A stretch of DNA of 64,000 bases, taken from contig NZ_CP040986.1 in the NCBI RefSeq assembly GCF_006364615.1, positions 310,001 through 374,000 of the forward strand, given 5' to 3'. Below the pieces are notes generated by a model. It was not told the DNA's origin. It was given only the letters and a program-made list of their open reading frames with translations, and did not search any database. Source of the DNA: Candidatus Methylopumilus rimovensis (GTDB lineage Bacteria > Pseudomonadota > Gammaproteobacteria > Burkholderiales > Methylophilaceae). The position numbers and the translations under genes were made by a program. This document shows positions 7,844 through 16,103 of the stretch, in pieces. Positions within the stretch are counted from its first letter, which is position 1. Every line of letters starts with the position of its first letter.

Positions 7844-9249
7844 TAAGTTTTTGAACATTTATAGAGGGCTAAAGCCTTAATTCGCTGGGATGCATGATCA
7901 ATAATAGGTTGAGGATAGTTGATTTTATGAAAATTTTGACAGAGCCACGGAGCATGAATCTCATCGCCATTAAAATCAGAAAGCTCAGGAATATATTTTT
8001 TAATAAATTTACCTTGTGGATCGAATCTTAAAGATTGCGTAACTGGGTTAAAAATTCTAAACCATGGCTGGGCGTCACATCCTGTAGAGGCTGCCCATTG
8101 CCAACCCCCATTGTTAGCGCTTAAGTCAAAATCTATAAGTTTTTCAGCAAAATAGGCTTCCCCCCATCGCCAATCGACCAGAAGATCTTTTACTAAAAAA
8201 GACGCGGTAATCATTCGAAGCCTGTTATGCATAAAACCTGTTTGATTGAGTTGTTTCATCGCGGCATCTACAATAGGGTAGCCAGTTTTACCTTCTGTCC
8301 ATGCCTTGAAATAGTCGGGATTGTTTTCAAAAGGGATCAATTCATATTCTTTTTTAAAGGCTTTGCCGAGCCCTACATCAGGACGATGAAATAAAATCTG
8401 AAAATAAAATTCGCGCCATATTAATTCATTTAACCAGGTTTCACTACCTTCACTAAATGACTCTAAAGCTAATCGGAAGAGTTGCCTAATCGAGAGGGTT
8501 CCAAATCGCAAATGGACAGACAAATAAGAAACGCCTTTAATTGCTGGAAAATCTCGTGTTTTTTTATAAAGCGCTATTCTCCCTTTAAAATCCTCCACGA
8601 GTAATTTTCCTCCCGTCATGCCTGTATGAATTTTAATCTCGTGGAGATTGGTTATTTGAAATCCCATATCTTTAAGAGTTAGCAGAGACTCAGATTTAAA
8701 TTGAGCAAGATTTTGGATAAACGGTTCAACATCAAAACGAGGAAGAGTAGTTTGGTTAAGTTTTTTTAAGTAATTATTTTTGTAGGGGGTAAAAACGGTA
8801 TAAGGTTTTTCGAGCGCGGTGAGAATTTCATTTTCTTCAAAAACCACTTGATCTTTAAAACCATAAAAGACAACATTTTTTTTAATAGCAAGATTTTTTA
8901 TTGCTTCATCTCGCTGAATAGCCTTGGGTTCATAATCTCTGTTGGTATAAATTGCTTCAATTTTAAATTCATCAATCACTCGAGAAATAGCATTAGAAGC
9001 TAAATCATGCATCACAATTAAGTCTGATTTTTTTTCTATAAGTCTTTCTTTAAGCTCTTTAACGCATTCCCAAATAAATTCAACGCGTCTATCTTCTTTA
9101 TTCTTTAGAGCATTTAAAATTTCTTTGTCAAAAATAAAAATACAAAAAACACGATGAGATTCTTGAAGAGCATGAGATAGAGCAGCATGGTCATAATCAC
9201 GCAAATCTCTTCTAAACCAAACGAGTGAATTACTATATTTTTTATTCAC
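7843..9249 (-). CDS. phrB: Deoxyribodipyrimidine photolyase
   Basis: The enzyme uses blue light and FAD to split cyclobutane pyrimidine dimers. The 468 residues show the N-terminal photolyase alpha/beta domain (SLVWFRRDLRDYDHAALSHA) and the C-terminal FAD-binding helical domain. Visible motifs include LNELIWREFYFQILFHRP, GYPIVDAAMKQL, MHNRLRMITASFLVKDLL, and the region WRWGEAYFAEKLIDFDLSAN through GCDAQPWFRIFNP. This is the class I CPD photolyase pattern. It overlaps rlmH by 8 nt and is the last gene of the pcnB-to-phrB run, an unusual partner for ribosome-maturation genes. It suggests a sunlit habitat. Confidence 0.95.
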   Translation of the reverse strand: MNKKYSNSLVWFRRDLRDYDHAALSHALQESHRVFCIFIFDKEILNALKNKEDRRVEFIWECVKELKERLIEKKSDLIVMHDLASNAISRVIDEFKIEAIYTNRDYEPKAIQRDEAIKNLAIKKNVVFYGFKDQVVFEENEILTALEKPYTVFTPYKNNYLKKLNQTTLPRFDVEPFIQNLAQFKSESLLTLKDMGFQITNLHEIKIHTGMTGGKLLVEDFKGRIALYKKTRDFPAIKGVSYLSVHLRFGTLSIRQLFRLALESFSEGSETWLNELIWREFYFQILFHRPDVGLGKAFKKEYELIPFENNPDYFKAWTEGKTGYPIVDAAMKQLNQTGFMHNRLRMITASFLVKDLLVDWRWGEAYFAEKLIDFDLSANNGGWQWAASTGCDAQPWFRIFNPVTQSLRFDPQGKFIKKYIPELSDFNGDEIHAPWLCQNFHKINYPQPIIDHASQRIKALALYKCSKT

Positions 9250-9703
9250 GATGATAAGGGTGATTTTCTAAAATTGAATGTGCTCGATATAGTTGCTCTG
9301 TAATTAATATTCTAACAAATGTATGAGGAAAAGTTGATTTAGAGAGACTCCAGGTGAGGTTAGCTTTATGAAGAATATCTTCATGAATACCGTCTGCGCC
9401 GCCAATTACAAAAGTGATGTGTTTAAAATGTTCTGACCAATGTTTTAATTTTTGAGCAAGCTCTTGCGATGAAAATTGGAGACCTTTTTCATCAAGTACA
9501 ATTAAAAATTCTTTATCGATGTGAGATAAAATTTTTTCAGCCTCACTGAATTTTTTTTGCTCTATAGAATCAAATTTTTTTTCAGGTTTTATTTCTATGA
9601 GTTGAATGGTAAAGTCGCGATCTAGCTTTGACATATAGCTATCAAAGGCTTCGTTAATCCATGCAGGCATTTTATTGCCAATTGAAATAATTTTAATCTT
9701 CAA
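9242..9703 (-). CDS. rlmH: 23S rRNA pseudouridine-1915 N3-methyltransferase RlmH
   Basis: RlmH methylates pseudouridine 1915 in helix 69 of 23S rRNA. The 153-residue SPOUT protein has the SAM-binding knot motifs LIVLDEKGLQFSSQELAQ and ITFVIGGADGIHEDIL, and the conserved tail EQLYRAHSILENHPYHRE. It overlaps rsfS by 4 nt (ATGA-type), the usual rsfS-rlmH pairing in bacteria, and overlaps phrB downstream. Confidence 0.96.
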   Translation of the reverse strand: MKIKIISIGNKMPAWINEAFDSYMSKLDRDFTIQLIEIKPEKKFDSIEQKKFSEAEKILSHIDKEFLIVLDEKGLQFSSQELAQKLKHWSEHFKHITFVIGGADGIHEDILHKANLTWSLSKSTFPHTFVRILITEQLYRAHSILENHPYHRE

Positions 9704-10062
9704 TGAAGCGAACTAATTTTTTTAGTAGATTGCATTCTAGAGGGCTCAATCCATAACTGCTCAAGATTGTAATAGGCGCGTGTCGTAGGAAGCATAATAT
9801 GAACAATCACATCATCGACGTCTACGAGAACCCATTCCCCTTCTTTTTCGCCTTCAACACCATTGACATGAATATTAAGTGATTTCATTTTTTCACAAAC
9901 ATTATGAGCAAGCGCTTTTGTTTGTCTAATTGAATTGGCGCTCGCAATCACCATAAAACTAGTCACAGTTGTAATTTTTCTTACGTCAATGACTTCTATA
10001 TCAAATGCCTTTATGTCTTCAAGCGCCTCAACCACCGCTTTTTTAATATCGTTTAAAGTCAT
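9700..10062 (-). CDS. rsfS: Ribosomal silencing factor RsfS
   Basis: RsfS binds ribosomal protein L14 and blocks subunit joining when nutrients are scarce. The 120 residues carry the DUF143 core: IEVIDVRKITTVTSFMVIAS, SIRQTKALAHNV, VEGEKEGEWVLVDVDDVIVH and the RAYYNLEQLW end. It usually follows nadD or proA. Here it is 6 nt downstream of panD, a less common context, so ribosome silencing would share transcripts with pantothenate synthesis. Confidence 0.95.
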   Translation of the reverse strand: MTLNDIKKAVVEALEDIKAFDIEVIDVRKITTVTSFMVIASANSIRQTKALAHNVCEKMKSLNIHVNGVEGEKEGEWVLVDVDDVIVHIMLPTTRAYYNLEQLWIEPSRMQSTKKISSLH

Positions 10063-10068
10063 CGATAA

Positions 10069-10449
10069 TTATGCAGCTTGAATCTGGATAGAGTCTTTTT
10101 TTGCAATAATTTGATTATTCTCATTAACATAAATAAGAGCGGGCTTATATTTTTCAAGCTCTAACTCTGAGTAATTTGCATAGGTTGCAATAATAATGAG
10201 ATCGCCAGGGTTGGCTTTGTGAGCAGCTGCTCCATTAATAGAAATAACACCCGAGTTTCTTTGTGCCTTAATAGCATAAGTAGTAAAACGCTCGCCATTT
10301 GTAATATTGTAAATAGCAATTTGTTCGTACTCTCTAATTTGGGCAGCTTCAAGCAATGTTTCATCGATTGCGCACGAGCCTTCATATTCAAGTTCAGAAT
10401 GGGTCACTTGAACACGATGGAGCTTAGATTTAAGCATGATTCTTTGCAT
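10069..10449 (-). CDS. panD: Aspartate 1-decarboxylase
   Basis: PanD makes beta-alanine from aspartate for pantothenate and CoA synthesis, using a pyruvoyl group formed by self-cleavage. With the ATG at 10447-10449 the protein (126 residues) starts [12 protein letters not shown] and the cleavage pair falls at Gly24-Ser25 in EYEGSCAID, the family numbering. This decides the start against an in-frame TTG at 10471-10473. Lys9 and the Tyr/Thr residues of the active site are present. With panC and panB upstream, all pantothenate genes except ilv-derived precursor steps and panE sit in one run. Confidence 0.95.
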   Translation of the reverse strand: MQRIMLKSKLHRVQVTHSELEYEGSCAIDETLLEAAQIREYEQIAIYNITNGERFTTYAIKAQRNSGVISINGAAAHKANPGDLIIIATYANYSELELEKYKPALIYVNENNQIIAKKDSIQIQAA

Positions 10450-10496
10450 AATTGGGCTACAAAACTCGGACAAAAGGATGTTCTATTATAGCCAGT

Positions 10497-11333
10497 TCAA
10501 TCCTGGATGCAAAATTCAATGTTATCAATAAGGCGAACAGACCCTAGAGTTGCAGCCCCTAAAATAACTAACTGTTTTTCATCATGAACTGGGGTTTTTA
10601 GAGACTCAGCTGAGCGAATGGTTAAATAATCGACAATCCAACCGGAAGCATTTAATAGTCGATCAGCATCTTCTTCAATTTCTTTAAACGACAATTTTTT
10701 TTGCATAACTTTGTCTTTCATTACATTCAAGAGTTCAAATAATTGAGGGGCTCTCTTTCTATCTTCTTCTGAGAGCAAAATATTTCTTGAGCTCATAGCT
10801 AGACCGTTCTTATCACGAACCGTATCAATAGCTATGATATGAATAGGATAATTCAGTTGTTTTACCAGCTCTTTGATTAGAAAAAGTTGTTGAAAGTCCT
10901 TTCTTCCAAAAAAAGCCAATTCGGGTTGAATCAGATTAAACAACTTGCAGATAATGGTGGCAACACCATTAAAATGGCCTGGTCTAAATCTTCCACATAA
11001 ATCATTTGCAATATCAGATAGATGAATTTCAATTGTCTGTAATGAGTCGATAATATTTTCTTTGGGTGGTACAAATACAAATGGCACATCTAATTTTTCA
11101 AGCATCAATAAATCTTCATCTAATGTGCGCGGATAGTTTTTAAAGTCATCCTTTGAATTAAATTGAAGTGGATTAATAAAAATACTTACCACGACAAGGT
11201 TTGTTTTTTTTAATGCCTCTTCAATAAGCTTGAGATGTCCGTCATGAAGATTACCCATTGTCGGAACGAAAGCAATATTATTTAATTTTTTTAAGGTTTC
11301 GACTAACTCATTTTGAGTGTGAATAACATGCAT
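10497..11333 (-). CDS. panC: Pantothenate synthetase
   Basis: PanC condenses pantoate and beta-alanine with ATP to give pantothenate. The 278-residue protein shows the nucleotidyltransferase motifs: FVPTMGNLHDGHLKLI with the HxGH pair (about residues 31-34), SIFINPLQF, GRFRPGHFNGVATII, FGRKDFQQL and the KMSKS-like GLAMSSRN. It lies 2 nt after panB and 47 nt before panD, forming a panBCD block. Confidence 0.97.
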   Translation of the reverse strand: MHVIHTQNELVETLKKLNNIAFVPTMGNLHDGHLKLIEEALKKTNLVVVSIFINPLQFNSKDDFKNYPRTLDEDLLMLEKLDVPFVFVPPKENIIDSLQTIEIHLSDIANDLCGRFRPGHFNGVATIICKLFNLIQPELAFFGRKDFQQLFLIKELVKQLNYPIHIIAIDTVRDKNGLAMSSRNILLSEEDRKRAPQLFELLNVMKDKVMQKKLSFKEIEEDADRLLNASGWIVDYLTIRSAESLKTPVHDEKQLVILGAATLGSVRLIDNIEFCIQD

Positions 11334-11335
11334 TT

Positions 11336-12091
11336 TTAGGAATGATCTTTGATGAATTTAAGAAGAAACTCTTTTATATCAATCGATTTATTTGATCGAA
11401 GCGAGTCACGTAAATAAAGATCACGAGAGGAATCTGAGTGCATTAATAAGTCATATAAAATAAAAACTTCTCCATCACATCCTTTGCCTGAATGAAATCC
11501 AATCGTTGGGATAGATATCTCCTGTGTAATTGTTTTTGCAATACTTTCAGGTACAGAAGAAAGAACCAACATATCAATGCCAGATCTTTCAAGCACTTTT
11601 GCATCTTCAATAATAGTTTCCAAACCTTTTTCCATTGAATAATCAATTTCACTATGACTCATATTTTTAGTGCTTTGAGGCATAAATCCAATATGACCGC
11701 ACATTGTAATATCTTTTGTTTTCAAGAATTGGACGACGGAAGCTAATGATGCGCCACCTTCAAGTTTGATCATATCTGCACCAGCTTCAATAAGTGCTAA
11801 AGCATTTTTATAAGCAAGATCATGGGTCTCATAAGTATTAATTGGGAGATCGCTAATAATAAATGTCGATTTAACACCTCGAGCTACAGCTTGAGTGTGA
11901 TAAAGCATATTATTTAGCGACACATCATGTGTATTGTTATCACCCTTAATGAACATGCCCAAAGAATCTCCGACTAAAAGAGCATTGACACCAATGGATT
12001 CTAAGAGGTGAGCAAATGAAGCATCGTAGCAAGTTAGCATGGTAATTTTTTTACCACTATTCTTCATGGATTTAAGAGATGTTAAATTCAT
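11336..12091 (-). CDS. panB: Ketopantoate hydroxymethyltransferase
   Basis: PanB adds a hydroxymethyl group from methylene-tetrahydrofolate to alpha-ketoisovalerate. The 251-residue TIM-barrel protein has ITMLTCYDASFAHLLE, VGDSLGMFIKG with the metal-binding Asp, ADMIKLEGG with substrate Lys, and ITMCGHIGFMPQS. It is slightly short of the common 260-280 residues, trimmed at the C-terminus. It overlaps the deoxynucleoside kinase gene by 4 nt. The folate donor links it to folK in the same run. Confidence 0.96.
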   Translation of the reverse strand: MNLTSLKSMKNSGKKITMLTCYDASFAHLLESIGVNALLVGDSLGMFIKGDNNTHDVSLNNMLYHTQAVARGVKSTFIISDLPINTYETHDLAYKNALALIEAGADMIKLEGGASLASVVQFLKTKDITMCGHIGFMPQSTKNMSHSEIDYSMEKGLETIIEDAKVLERSGIDMLVLSSVPESIAKTITQEISIPTIGFHSGKGCDGEVFILYDLLMHSDSSRDLYLRDSLRSNKSIDIKEFLLKFIKDHS

Positions 12092-12735
12092 AGCAGCTGA
12101 GGGTTGAAAAATTCTCGATTACTTTTGATGCCCATGATTCGTTCAATGAGGAGATCTATAGCATTTTTATCTTTTAGAATATTTAAATTTTCATTATTAA
12201 GAATTAATACAGGTGAGTGGTTATAGCTATGAAAATATTGGCTATATGACTCTGCAATCGTTTCGAGATATTTAGTTGAAATATCCATTTCAAAATCAAT
12301 ATTTCTTTCTTTAATTCTTTTTTCTAAGGTTTCTACGGATGTTTGAATATAAATAATGAGATCTGGTTTAGGGGCTTTTAATTGTAAGTGAGAAAAGATT
12401 TGGTGATAGAGATTAAACTCCTCCTCATCTAAATTAATTTTTGCAAAGATAGGATCTTTTTCAAGAAAAAAGTCTGCAATTATTGATTTTTTAAACATGT
12501 CTTTTTGTGAAATTTTTTTTATTTGATCAGCTCTTTGGAAAAGGAAGAATAATTGAGTTGATAAGGCGTATCGTTTCATGTCCTCATAAAATTTAGGCAA
12601 GAAAGGATTTTTTTCAGCTTTTTCACTTAAAAAATTAACTAAAAATCGATCAGCTAAAATTTTTGCAAGAGTAGATTTTCCAGAGCCAATGGGCCCCTCA
12701 ACGACAATGTAAGGAAATTTATCAAAAATATTCAT
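12088..12735 (-). CDS. Deoxynucleoside kinase family protein
   Basis: This 215-residue P-loop kinase belongs to the deoxynucleoside (dGuo/dAdo/dCyd) kinase family that salvages nucleosides to monophosphates. Walker A is GPIGSGKST at residues 14-22. The FLFQRADQI and DFFLEKDPIFA segments match the substrate-binding and DRS-like regions, and LEKRIKERNIDFEMDIS matches the lid region. Substrate specificity cannot be read from the sequence. The folK-dNK-panB order recurs in betaproteobacteria. It overlaps folK and panB by 4 nt each. Confidence 0.88.
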   Translation of the reverse strand: MNIFDKFPYIVVEGPIGSGKSTLAKILADRFLVNFLSEKAEKNPFLPKFYEDMKRYALSTQLFFLFQRADQIKKISQKDMFKKSIIADFFLEKDPIFAKINLDEEEFNLYHQIFSHLQLKAPKPDLIIYIQTSVETLEKRIKERNIDFEMDISTKYLETIAESYSQYFHSYNHSPVLILNNENLNILKDKNAIDLLIERIMGIKSNREFFNPQLL

Positions 12736-13217
12736 AAAGTTATACGCCTGGCAATATCAGGATCAAGTTCTTTAGCTATTTTAGCGATATCTCCTATAAG
12801 AGGAATAGTAATATTTCCATCAATTTCCTGAAGAGGGAAAATCACAAAAGCTCGCTCATGCATTCTTGGGTGCGGTATAGTAAGTTCTGGACTATTTATT
12901 CTTGTATCTCCATAAAGAAGGATATCTAAATCGATTGTTCTTGGTGCATTGGGAAATGAACGCTCTCTTTTGTGAAAATGTTCTATCATTTGAAGCTCAA
13001 ACAAAAGCTCTCGCGGGCTCAATTCTGTCTCAATCAGAACCACAGCATTAATAAAATCGGGTTGATCTTTATAACCTAAAGGTGGACTGGAATAGCAACT
13101 TGATTTCTTTACAAGGTTAGTTTTAGGCATCATCCCAATTTCATTAAATGCGGTGAGAACCTGATTGATTGGATTTACAAGATTACTTCCTATTGCAATG
13201 TAAGCTAGGGTACCCAT
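12732..13217 (-). CDS. folK: HPPK, folate biosynthesis pyrophosphokinase
   Basis: FolK transfers pyrophosphate to 6-hydroxymethyl-7,8-dihydropterin in folate synthesis. The 161 residues include the start AYIAIGSNLVNPINQVLTAF, SSCYSSPPLGYKDQPDFINA, the ATP-binding RTIDLDILLYGD and the PHPRMHERAFVIFPL signature. It sits 6 nt after pcnB and overlaps the kinase gene by 4 nt. The pcnB-folK pair is conserved in beta- and gammaproteobacteria. Confidence 0.97.
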   Translation of the reverse strand: MGTLAYIAIGSNLVNPINQVLTAFNEIGMMPKTNLVKKSSCYSSPPLGYKDQPDFINAVVLIETELSPRELLFELQMIEHFHKRERSFPNAPRTIDLDILLYGDTRINSPELTIPHPRMHERAFVIFPLQEIDGNITIPLIGDIAKIAKELDPDIARRITL

Positions 13218-13223
13218 CTTTAA

Positions 13224-14486
13224 TTATTTGCGGGTAAGTTCTTTAACCATCAATGATTTTTCATGATGATCAGCATCAATAAAATTTGTCCACCATATAC
13301 CAATGCTTTGGTCGAGCTCGTTAGATTGACATCTTAGTAGCATGAAATCATAAGCAGCTCTGAATCTAGGATGCAGCAATAAGCGATATATTTTTTTTGG
13401 AGATTGATTTTCAAAGCGAGGTTGTAATCGCCATATTTCCTTCATCGTGATGGTGAAGCGTTTATGAATAGGGAAAAGTTTAATTTGTTTTTCGATTACC
13501 TCATCAATAGCTTGGTTAAGGCCCGCGATAGAGTGTTTAAGCTCAATTTTATATTGGTCCCATAGTTGATGAACTTGATACCACAACAAAAATGAAAATA
13601 AGAAGCTTGGGTTACAAGATTTATTTTGATTAATTCTCAAATCTGTATTTTTAAGGCCATTTAAAATTAAAAGATCGATCTCTTTTGATTCGGCGTCTGG
13701 AGATAAAAAAAACTGCGAGTAGATGTTTTCGTCACGCATGACTTTATAGCTATTTAATGCATGACCAGTTAAGAAAAATTTAATGACTTCATCAAATAAT
13801 CTTGAATGTGGGATCTCATGAAGTGAAGGTACAATTTTTTTGATAGGATTTCTCGAAGAGCTATCAAGTGACATATTAAGCTTTGCGCATACACGAAATG
13901 CTCTTAATATGCGAATGGGATCTTCTTGATAGCGCTTTTCCGGTTCCCCAATGATCCGAACAATACCATTTTTAAGATCTTCAAGTCCTTCATGAAAATC
14001 AACAAGCTTATAATTAGTTGGGCTGTAAAACATAGCATTGATCGTGAAGTCGCGTCGCATCGCATCTTCTTCAATTGTTCCGAAGTGGTTATCATCTTTA
14101 ATAACGGAGCCGTCAGCCTGAATAATTTCTTTGTGCTGAGAGCGGTAGGTTGAGACCTCAATAACTTCTCGGCCGAATATAACATGAACCAATTTAAAAC
14201 GCCTACCAATCATTCTGGAGCGCCTAAATAAATGATGTATTTGATCAGGCGTCGCGTTTGTAACCACATCAAAATCTTTAGGTTTAATTCCAAAAAGAAG
14301 ATCTCTTACAGCGCCGCCTACAAGATATGCTTCAAAGCCATTGTCTTCCAAAATTTCTATAGTTTTTATTGCGTGGATACTAATTAGACTGATATCAATT
14401 TCTTTAAAATCAATTTCAAAATTAGATCTTTTAGTTTTTTTAAATTTTTTAAAAAAGGATTTAAGGATAGGGGGAGCGGATGACAT
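13224..14486 (-). CDS. pcnB: Poly(A) polymerase I
   Basis: PcnB adds 3' poly(A) tails that target RNAs for decay. The 420-residue protein has a class II nucleotidyltransferase head: AYLVGGAVRDLLFGIKPKDF with the DFDVV catalytic acids, then IEVSTYR, and RRDFTINAMFY, followed by the RNA-binding helices beginning IRIIGEPEKRYQEDPIRILR. Adjacency to folK favours PcnB over CCA-adding enzyme. The basic C-terminal tail of E. coli PcnB is mostly absent. It is the first gene of the run ending in phrB. Confidence 0.93.
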   Translation of the reverse strand: MSSAPPILKSFFKKFKKTKRSNFEIDFKEIDISLISIHAIKTIEILEDNGFEAYLVGGAVRDLLFGIKPKDFDVVTNATPDQIHHLFRRSRMIGRRFKLVHVIFGREVIEVSTYRSQHKEIIQADGSVIKDDNHFGTIEEDAMRRDFTINAMFYSPTNYKLVDFHEGLEDLKNGIVRIIGEPEKRYQEDPIRILRAFRVCAKLNMSLDSSSRNPIKKIVPSLHEIPHSRLFDEVIKFFLTGHALNSYKVMRDENIYSQFFLSPDAESKEIDLLILNGLKNTDLRINQNKSCNPSFLFSFLLWYQVHQLWDQYKIELKHSIAGLNQAIDEVIEKQIKLFPIHKRFTITMKEIWRLQPRFENQSPKKIYRLLLHPRFRAAYDFMLLRCQSNELDQSIGIWWTNFIDADHHEKSLMVKELTRK

Positions 14487-14498
14487 TAATGTAGATCT

Positions 14499-14512
14499 AT
14501 ATTAGCTAATAT
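14499..14512. repeat. 14-bp perfect palindrome between adenosyltransferase and pcnB
   Basis: ATATTAGCTAATAT is a perfect palindrome that covers the adenosyltransferase stop codon and lies 13 nt before the pcnB start. It has no loop, so it is not a normal terminator. It could be a protein-binding site or chance in AT-rich DNA. Confidence 0.3.
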
Positions 14513-15050
14513 TTTTTTTCCAAAAAATATCTTTAACTTTTTTGTGTTTATTAATAACTCTAGCAAGCACAAACAACAAATCTGAGAGCCGATTAATATA
14601 TTGAAGCGAGTAGGAGTTAATAGCATCTTTGGAGTTGAGCTTAAATACGGCTTGCTCAGTTCTTCTGCAAATAGTTCTCGCCATGTGACAAAATGCTGCA
14701 GCTCTAGAGCCTCCTGGGAGGATAAATTCTTTTAATGGTGGTAAGTCTTTATTATATAAAGTGATGATTTCTTCTAATTCAAGCACATCATCCTTTTGGA
14801 TAATTTTATGCCCTGGCATTGAGATTTCTCCACCAAGATTGAATAAATGATGCTGTATAACAGTTAAAATTTTATTAATTTTAGGTGGAAGATTTTCGGT
14901 AAGCATAAGACCGATCATCGAATTGAGTTCGTCTATTGAACCCAGTGCAACAATGCGATCACTAAATTTCTTGGTTTTTGAGCCATCACCCAAGCCAGTA
15001 GATCCTTTGTCGCCACTTCTAGTAAATATTTTTGATAAACGGTAGCCCAT
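14502..15050 (-). CDS. PduO-type corrinoid adenosyltransferase
   Basis: The enzyme transfers the adenosyl group of ATP to cob(I)alamin to make adenosylcobalamin. The 182-residue protein begins MGYRLSKIFTRSGDKGSTGL, the PduO ATP-binding signature, and contains DELNSMIGL and the late MARTICRRTEQAVF and INRLSDLLFVLARVIN motifs. The ATG at 15048-15050 has AAGGA just upstream, so I prefer it to one 42 nt earlier. No other cobalamin gene or B12-dependent enzyme is in the window. It lies 15 nt upstream of pcnB on the same strand. Confidence 0.93.
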   Translation of the reverse strand: MGYRLSKIFTRSGDKGSTGLGDGSKTKKFSDRIVALGSIDELNSMIGLMLTENLPPKINKILTVIQHHLFNLGGEISMPGHKIIQKDDVLELEEIITLYNKDLPPLKEFILPGGSRAAAFCHMARTICRRTEQAVFKLNSKDAINSYSLQYINRLSDLLFVLARVINKHKKVKDIFWKKNIS

Positions 15051-15128
15051 GATTTTCCTTTTCAATCTATTGTACATTAAGCTTACTATCATCTATATTT
15101 AGATTTGAATAAAACTTAGATTAAGCTC

Positions 15129-15938
15129 ATGGCTCCATTTCAAAATAATCCTATTGGCGTGATTGACTCGGGAGTAGGGGGTATCTCCGTACTTAAGTGC
15201 ATAAGAGCCCATCTACCTCATGAAAATTTAATTTATGTTGCTGACTCAAAGTTTGCGCCGTATGGAGAAAAAACAAGTGAAGAAATTACACGTCGTGTTT
15301 TAACCGTTTTTGATTTTTTAAATAAACAAGAAGTAAAATCTGTAGTCGTAGCTTGCAATACAGCAACAGCAGCTTCAATTCAGATAGTCAGAGAAAAATT
15401 TGATTATCCAATTATAGGCATGGAACCAGCGGTGAAACCTGCTTCATTAATGTCAAAAAACAAAATAGTTGGTGTCTTAGCAACTTCAGGTACCTTATTA
15501 AGCGCAAAATTCTCAGCGCTATTAGAGCACCATGGTAACGATATTCATTTTATTACGCAACCTTGTTTTGGCCTAGTGGAGCTTGTTGAGCAAGGCGATA
15601 CTGAAAGCCCAGAGCTTATTACACTTTTAAAAAAATACATTGATCCTCTTTTAAAAGAAGAAATTGATACTTTAGTATTGGGATGCACCCACTATTCTTT
15701 TTTAAAGAAAACGATTAAGAAATTAATGCCTGAGTATATTAAGATTGTTGACACAGGAGACGCTGTATCAAATTATTTAAAACTTGTATTAGTAGAAAAA
15801 AATATGTTAAATCAGAATGCCAAGCCAGGAACAACTGATTTTTGGACTAACAGCTTAGATCAAAACGCTGATAAGGTTATTTCAAAGTTATGGGGCGACA
15901 ATTCAAAAAGCTTTAATTTTAAAGGCCTTTGGTTTTAA
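15129..15938 (+). CDS. murI: Glutamate racemase
   Basis: MurI converts L- to D-glutamate for peptidoglycan. The 269-residue protein has both catalytic cysteines in context: VVVACNTATAASI (about Cys76) and LVLGCTHYSFL (about Cys187). It also has IGVIDSGVGGISVLK at the N-terminus and YVADSKFAPYGEKTSEEI. It is divergent from the adenosyltransferase gene. The stop is 1 nt from the stop of the convergent zinc-finger gene, so it has no terminator of its own. Confidence 0.97.
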   Translation: MAPFQNNPIGVIDSGVGGISVLKCIRAHLPHENLIYVADSKFAPYGEKTSEEITRRVLTVFDFLNKQEVKSVVVACNTATAASIQIVREKFDYPIIGMEPAVKPASLMSKNKIVGVLATSGTLLSAKFSALLEHHGNDIHFITQPCFGLVELVEQGDTESPELITLLKKYIDPLLKEEIDTLVLGCTHYSFLKKTIKKLMPEYIKIVDTGDAVSNYLKLVLVEKNMLNQNAKPGTTDFWTNSLDQNADKVISKLWGDNSKSFNFKGLWF

Positions 15939-15939
15939 T

Positions 15940-16101
15940 TTATTTTAATTTGTATGTTGCGCCACAATAGGGGCAAGATACCACGCCAGTTTTTGTAATA
16001 TCTAAAAATACTCTTGGATGGGACGAGAATAAATTTTCTTTTTTTGTTGGGCAAAACAATGGAAGATCTTTTTGACCTACATTTATAATTTTATTATTCA
16101 T
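15940..16101 (-). CDS. CHCC zinc-finger protein (NDUFS6-like)
   Basis: A 53-residue protein whose Cys17, His28, Cys43 and Cys46 form the zf-CHCC pattern (LFCPTKKENLFSSHPRVF and VVSCPYCGATYKL). The family includes a zinc-binding accessory subunit of respiratory complex I, and small bacterial homologues are widespread but poorly characterised. The ATG at 16099-16101 is 2 nt past the ilvE stop. An earlier in-frame start at 16122 would overlap ilvE and adds residues without family similarity. ilvE followed by a zinc-finger gene recurs in betaproteobacteria. The function is not established. Confidence 0.85.
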   Translation of the reverse strand: MNNKIINVGQKDLPLFCPTKKENLFSSHPRVFLDITKTGVVSCPYCGATYKLK

Positions 16102-16103
16102 GT

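Noticed and set aside
14499-14512. Palindrome ATATTAGCTAATAT as a terminator for the adenosyltransferase
   Set aside because: It has no loop and no G-C-rich stem, and the U-run lies on the wrong side for the minus strand.
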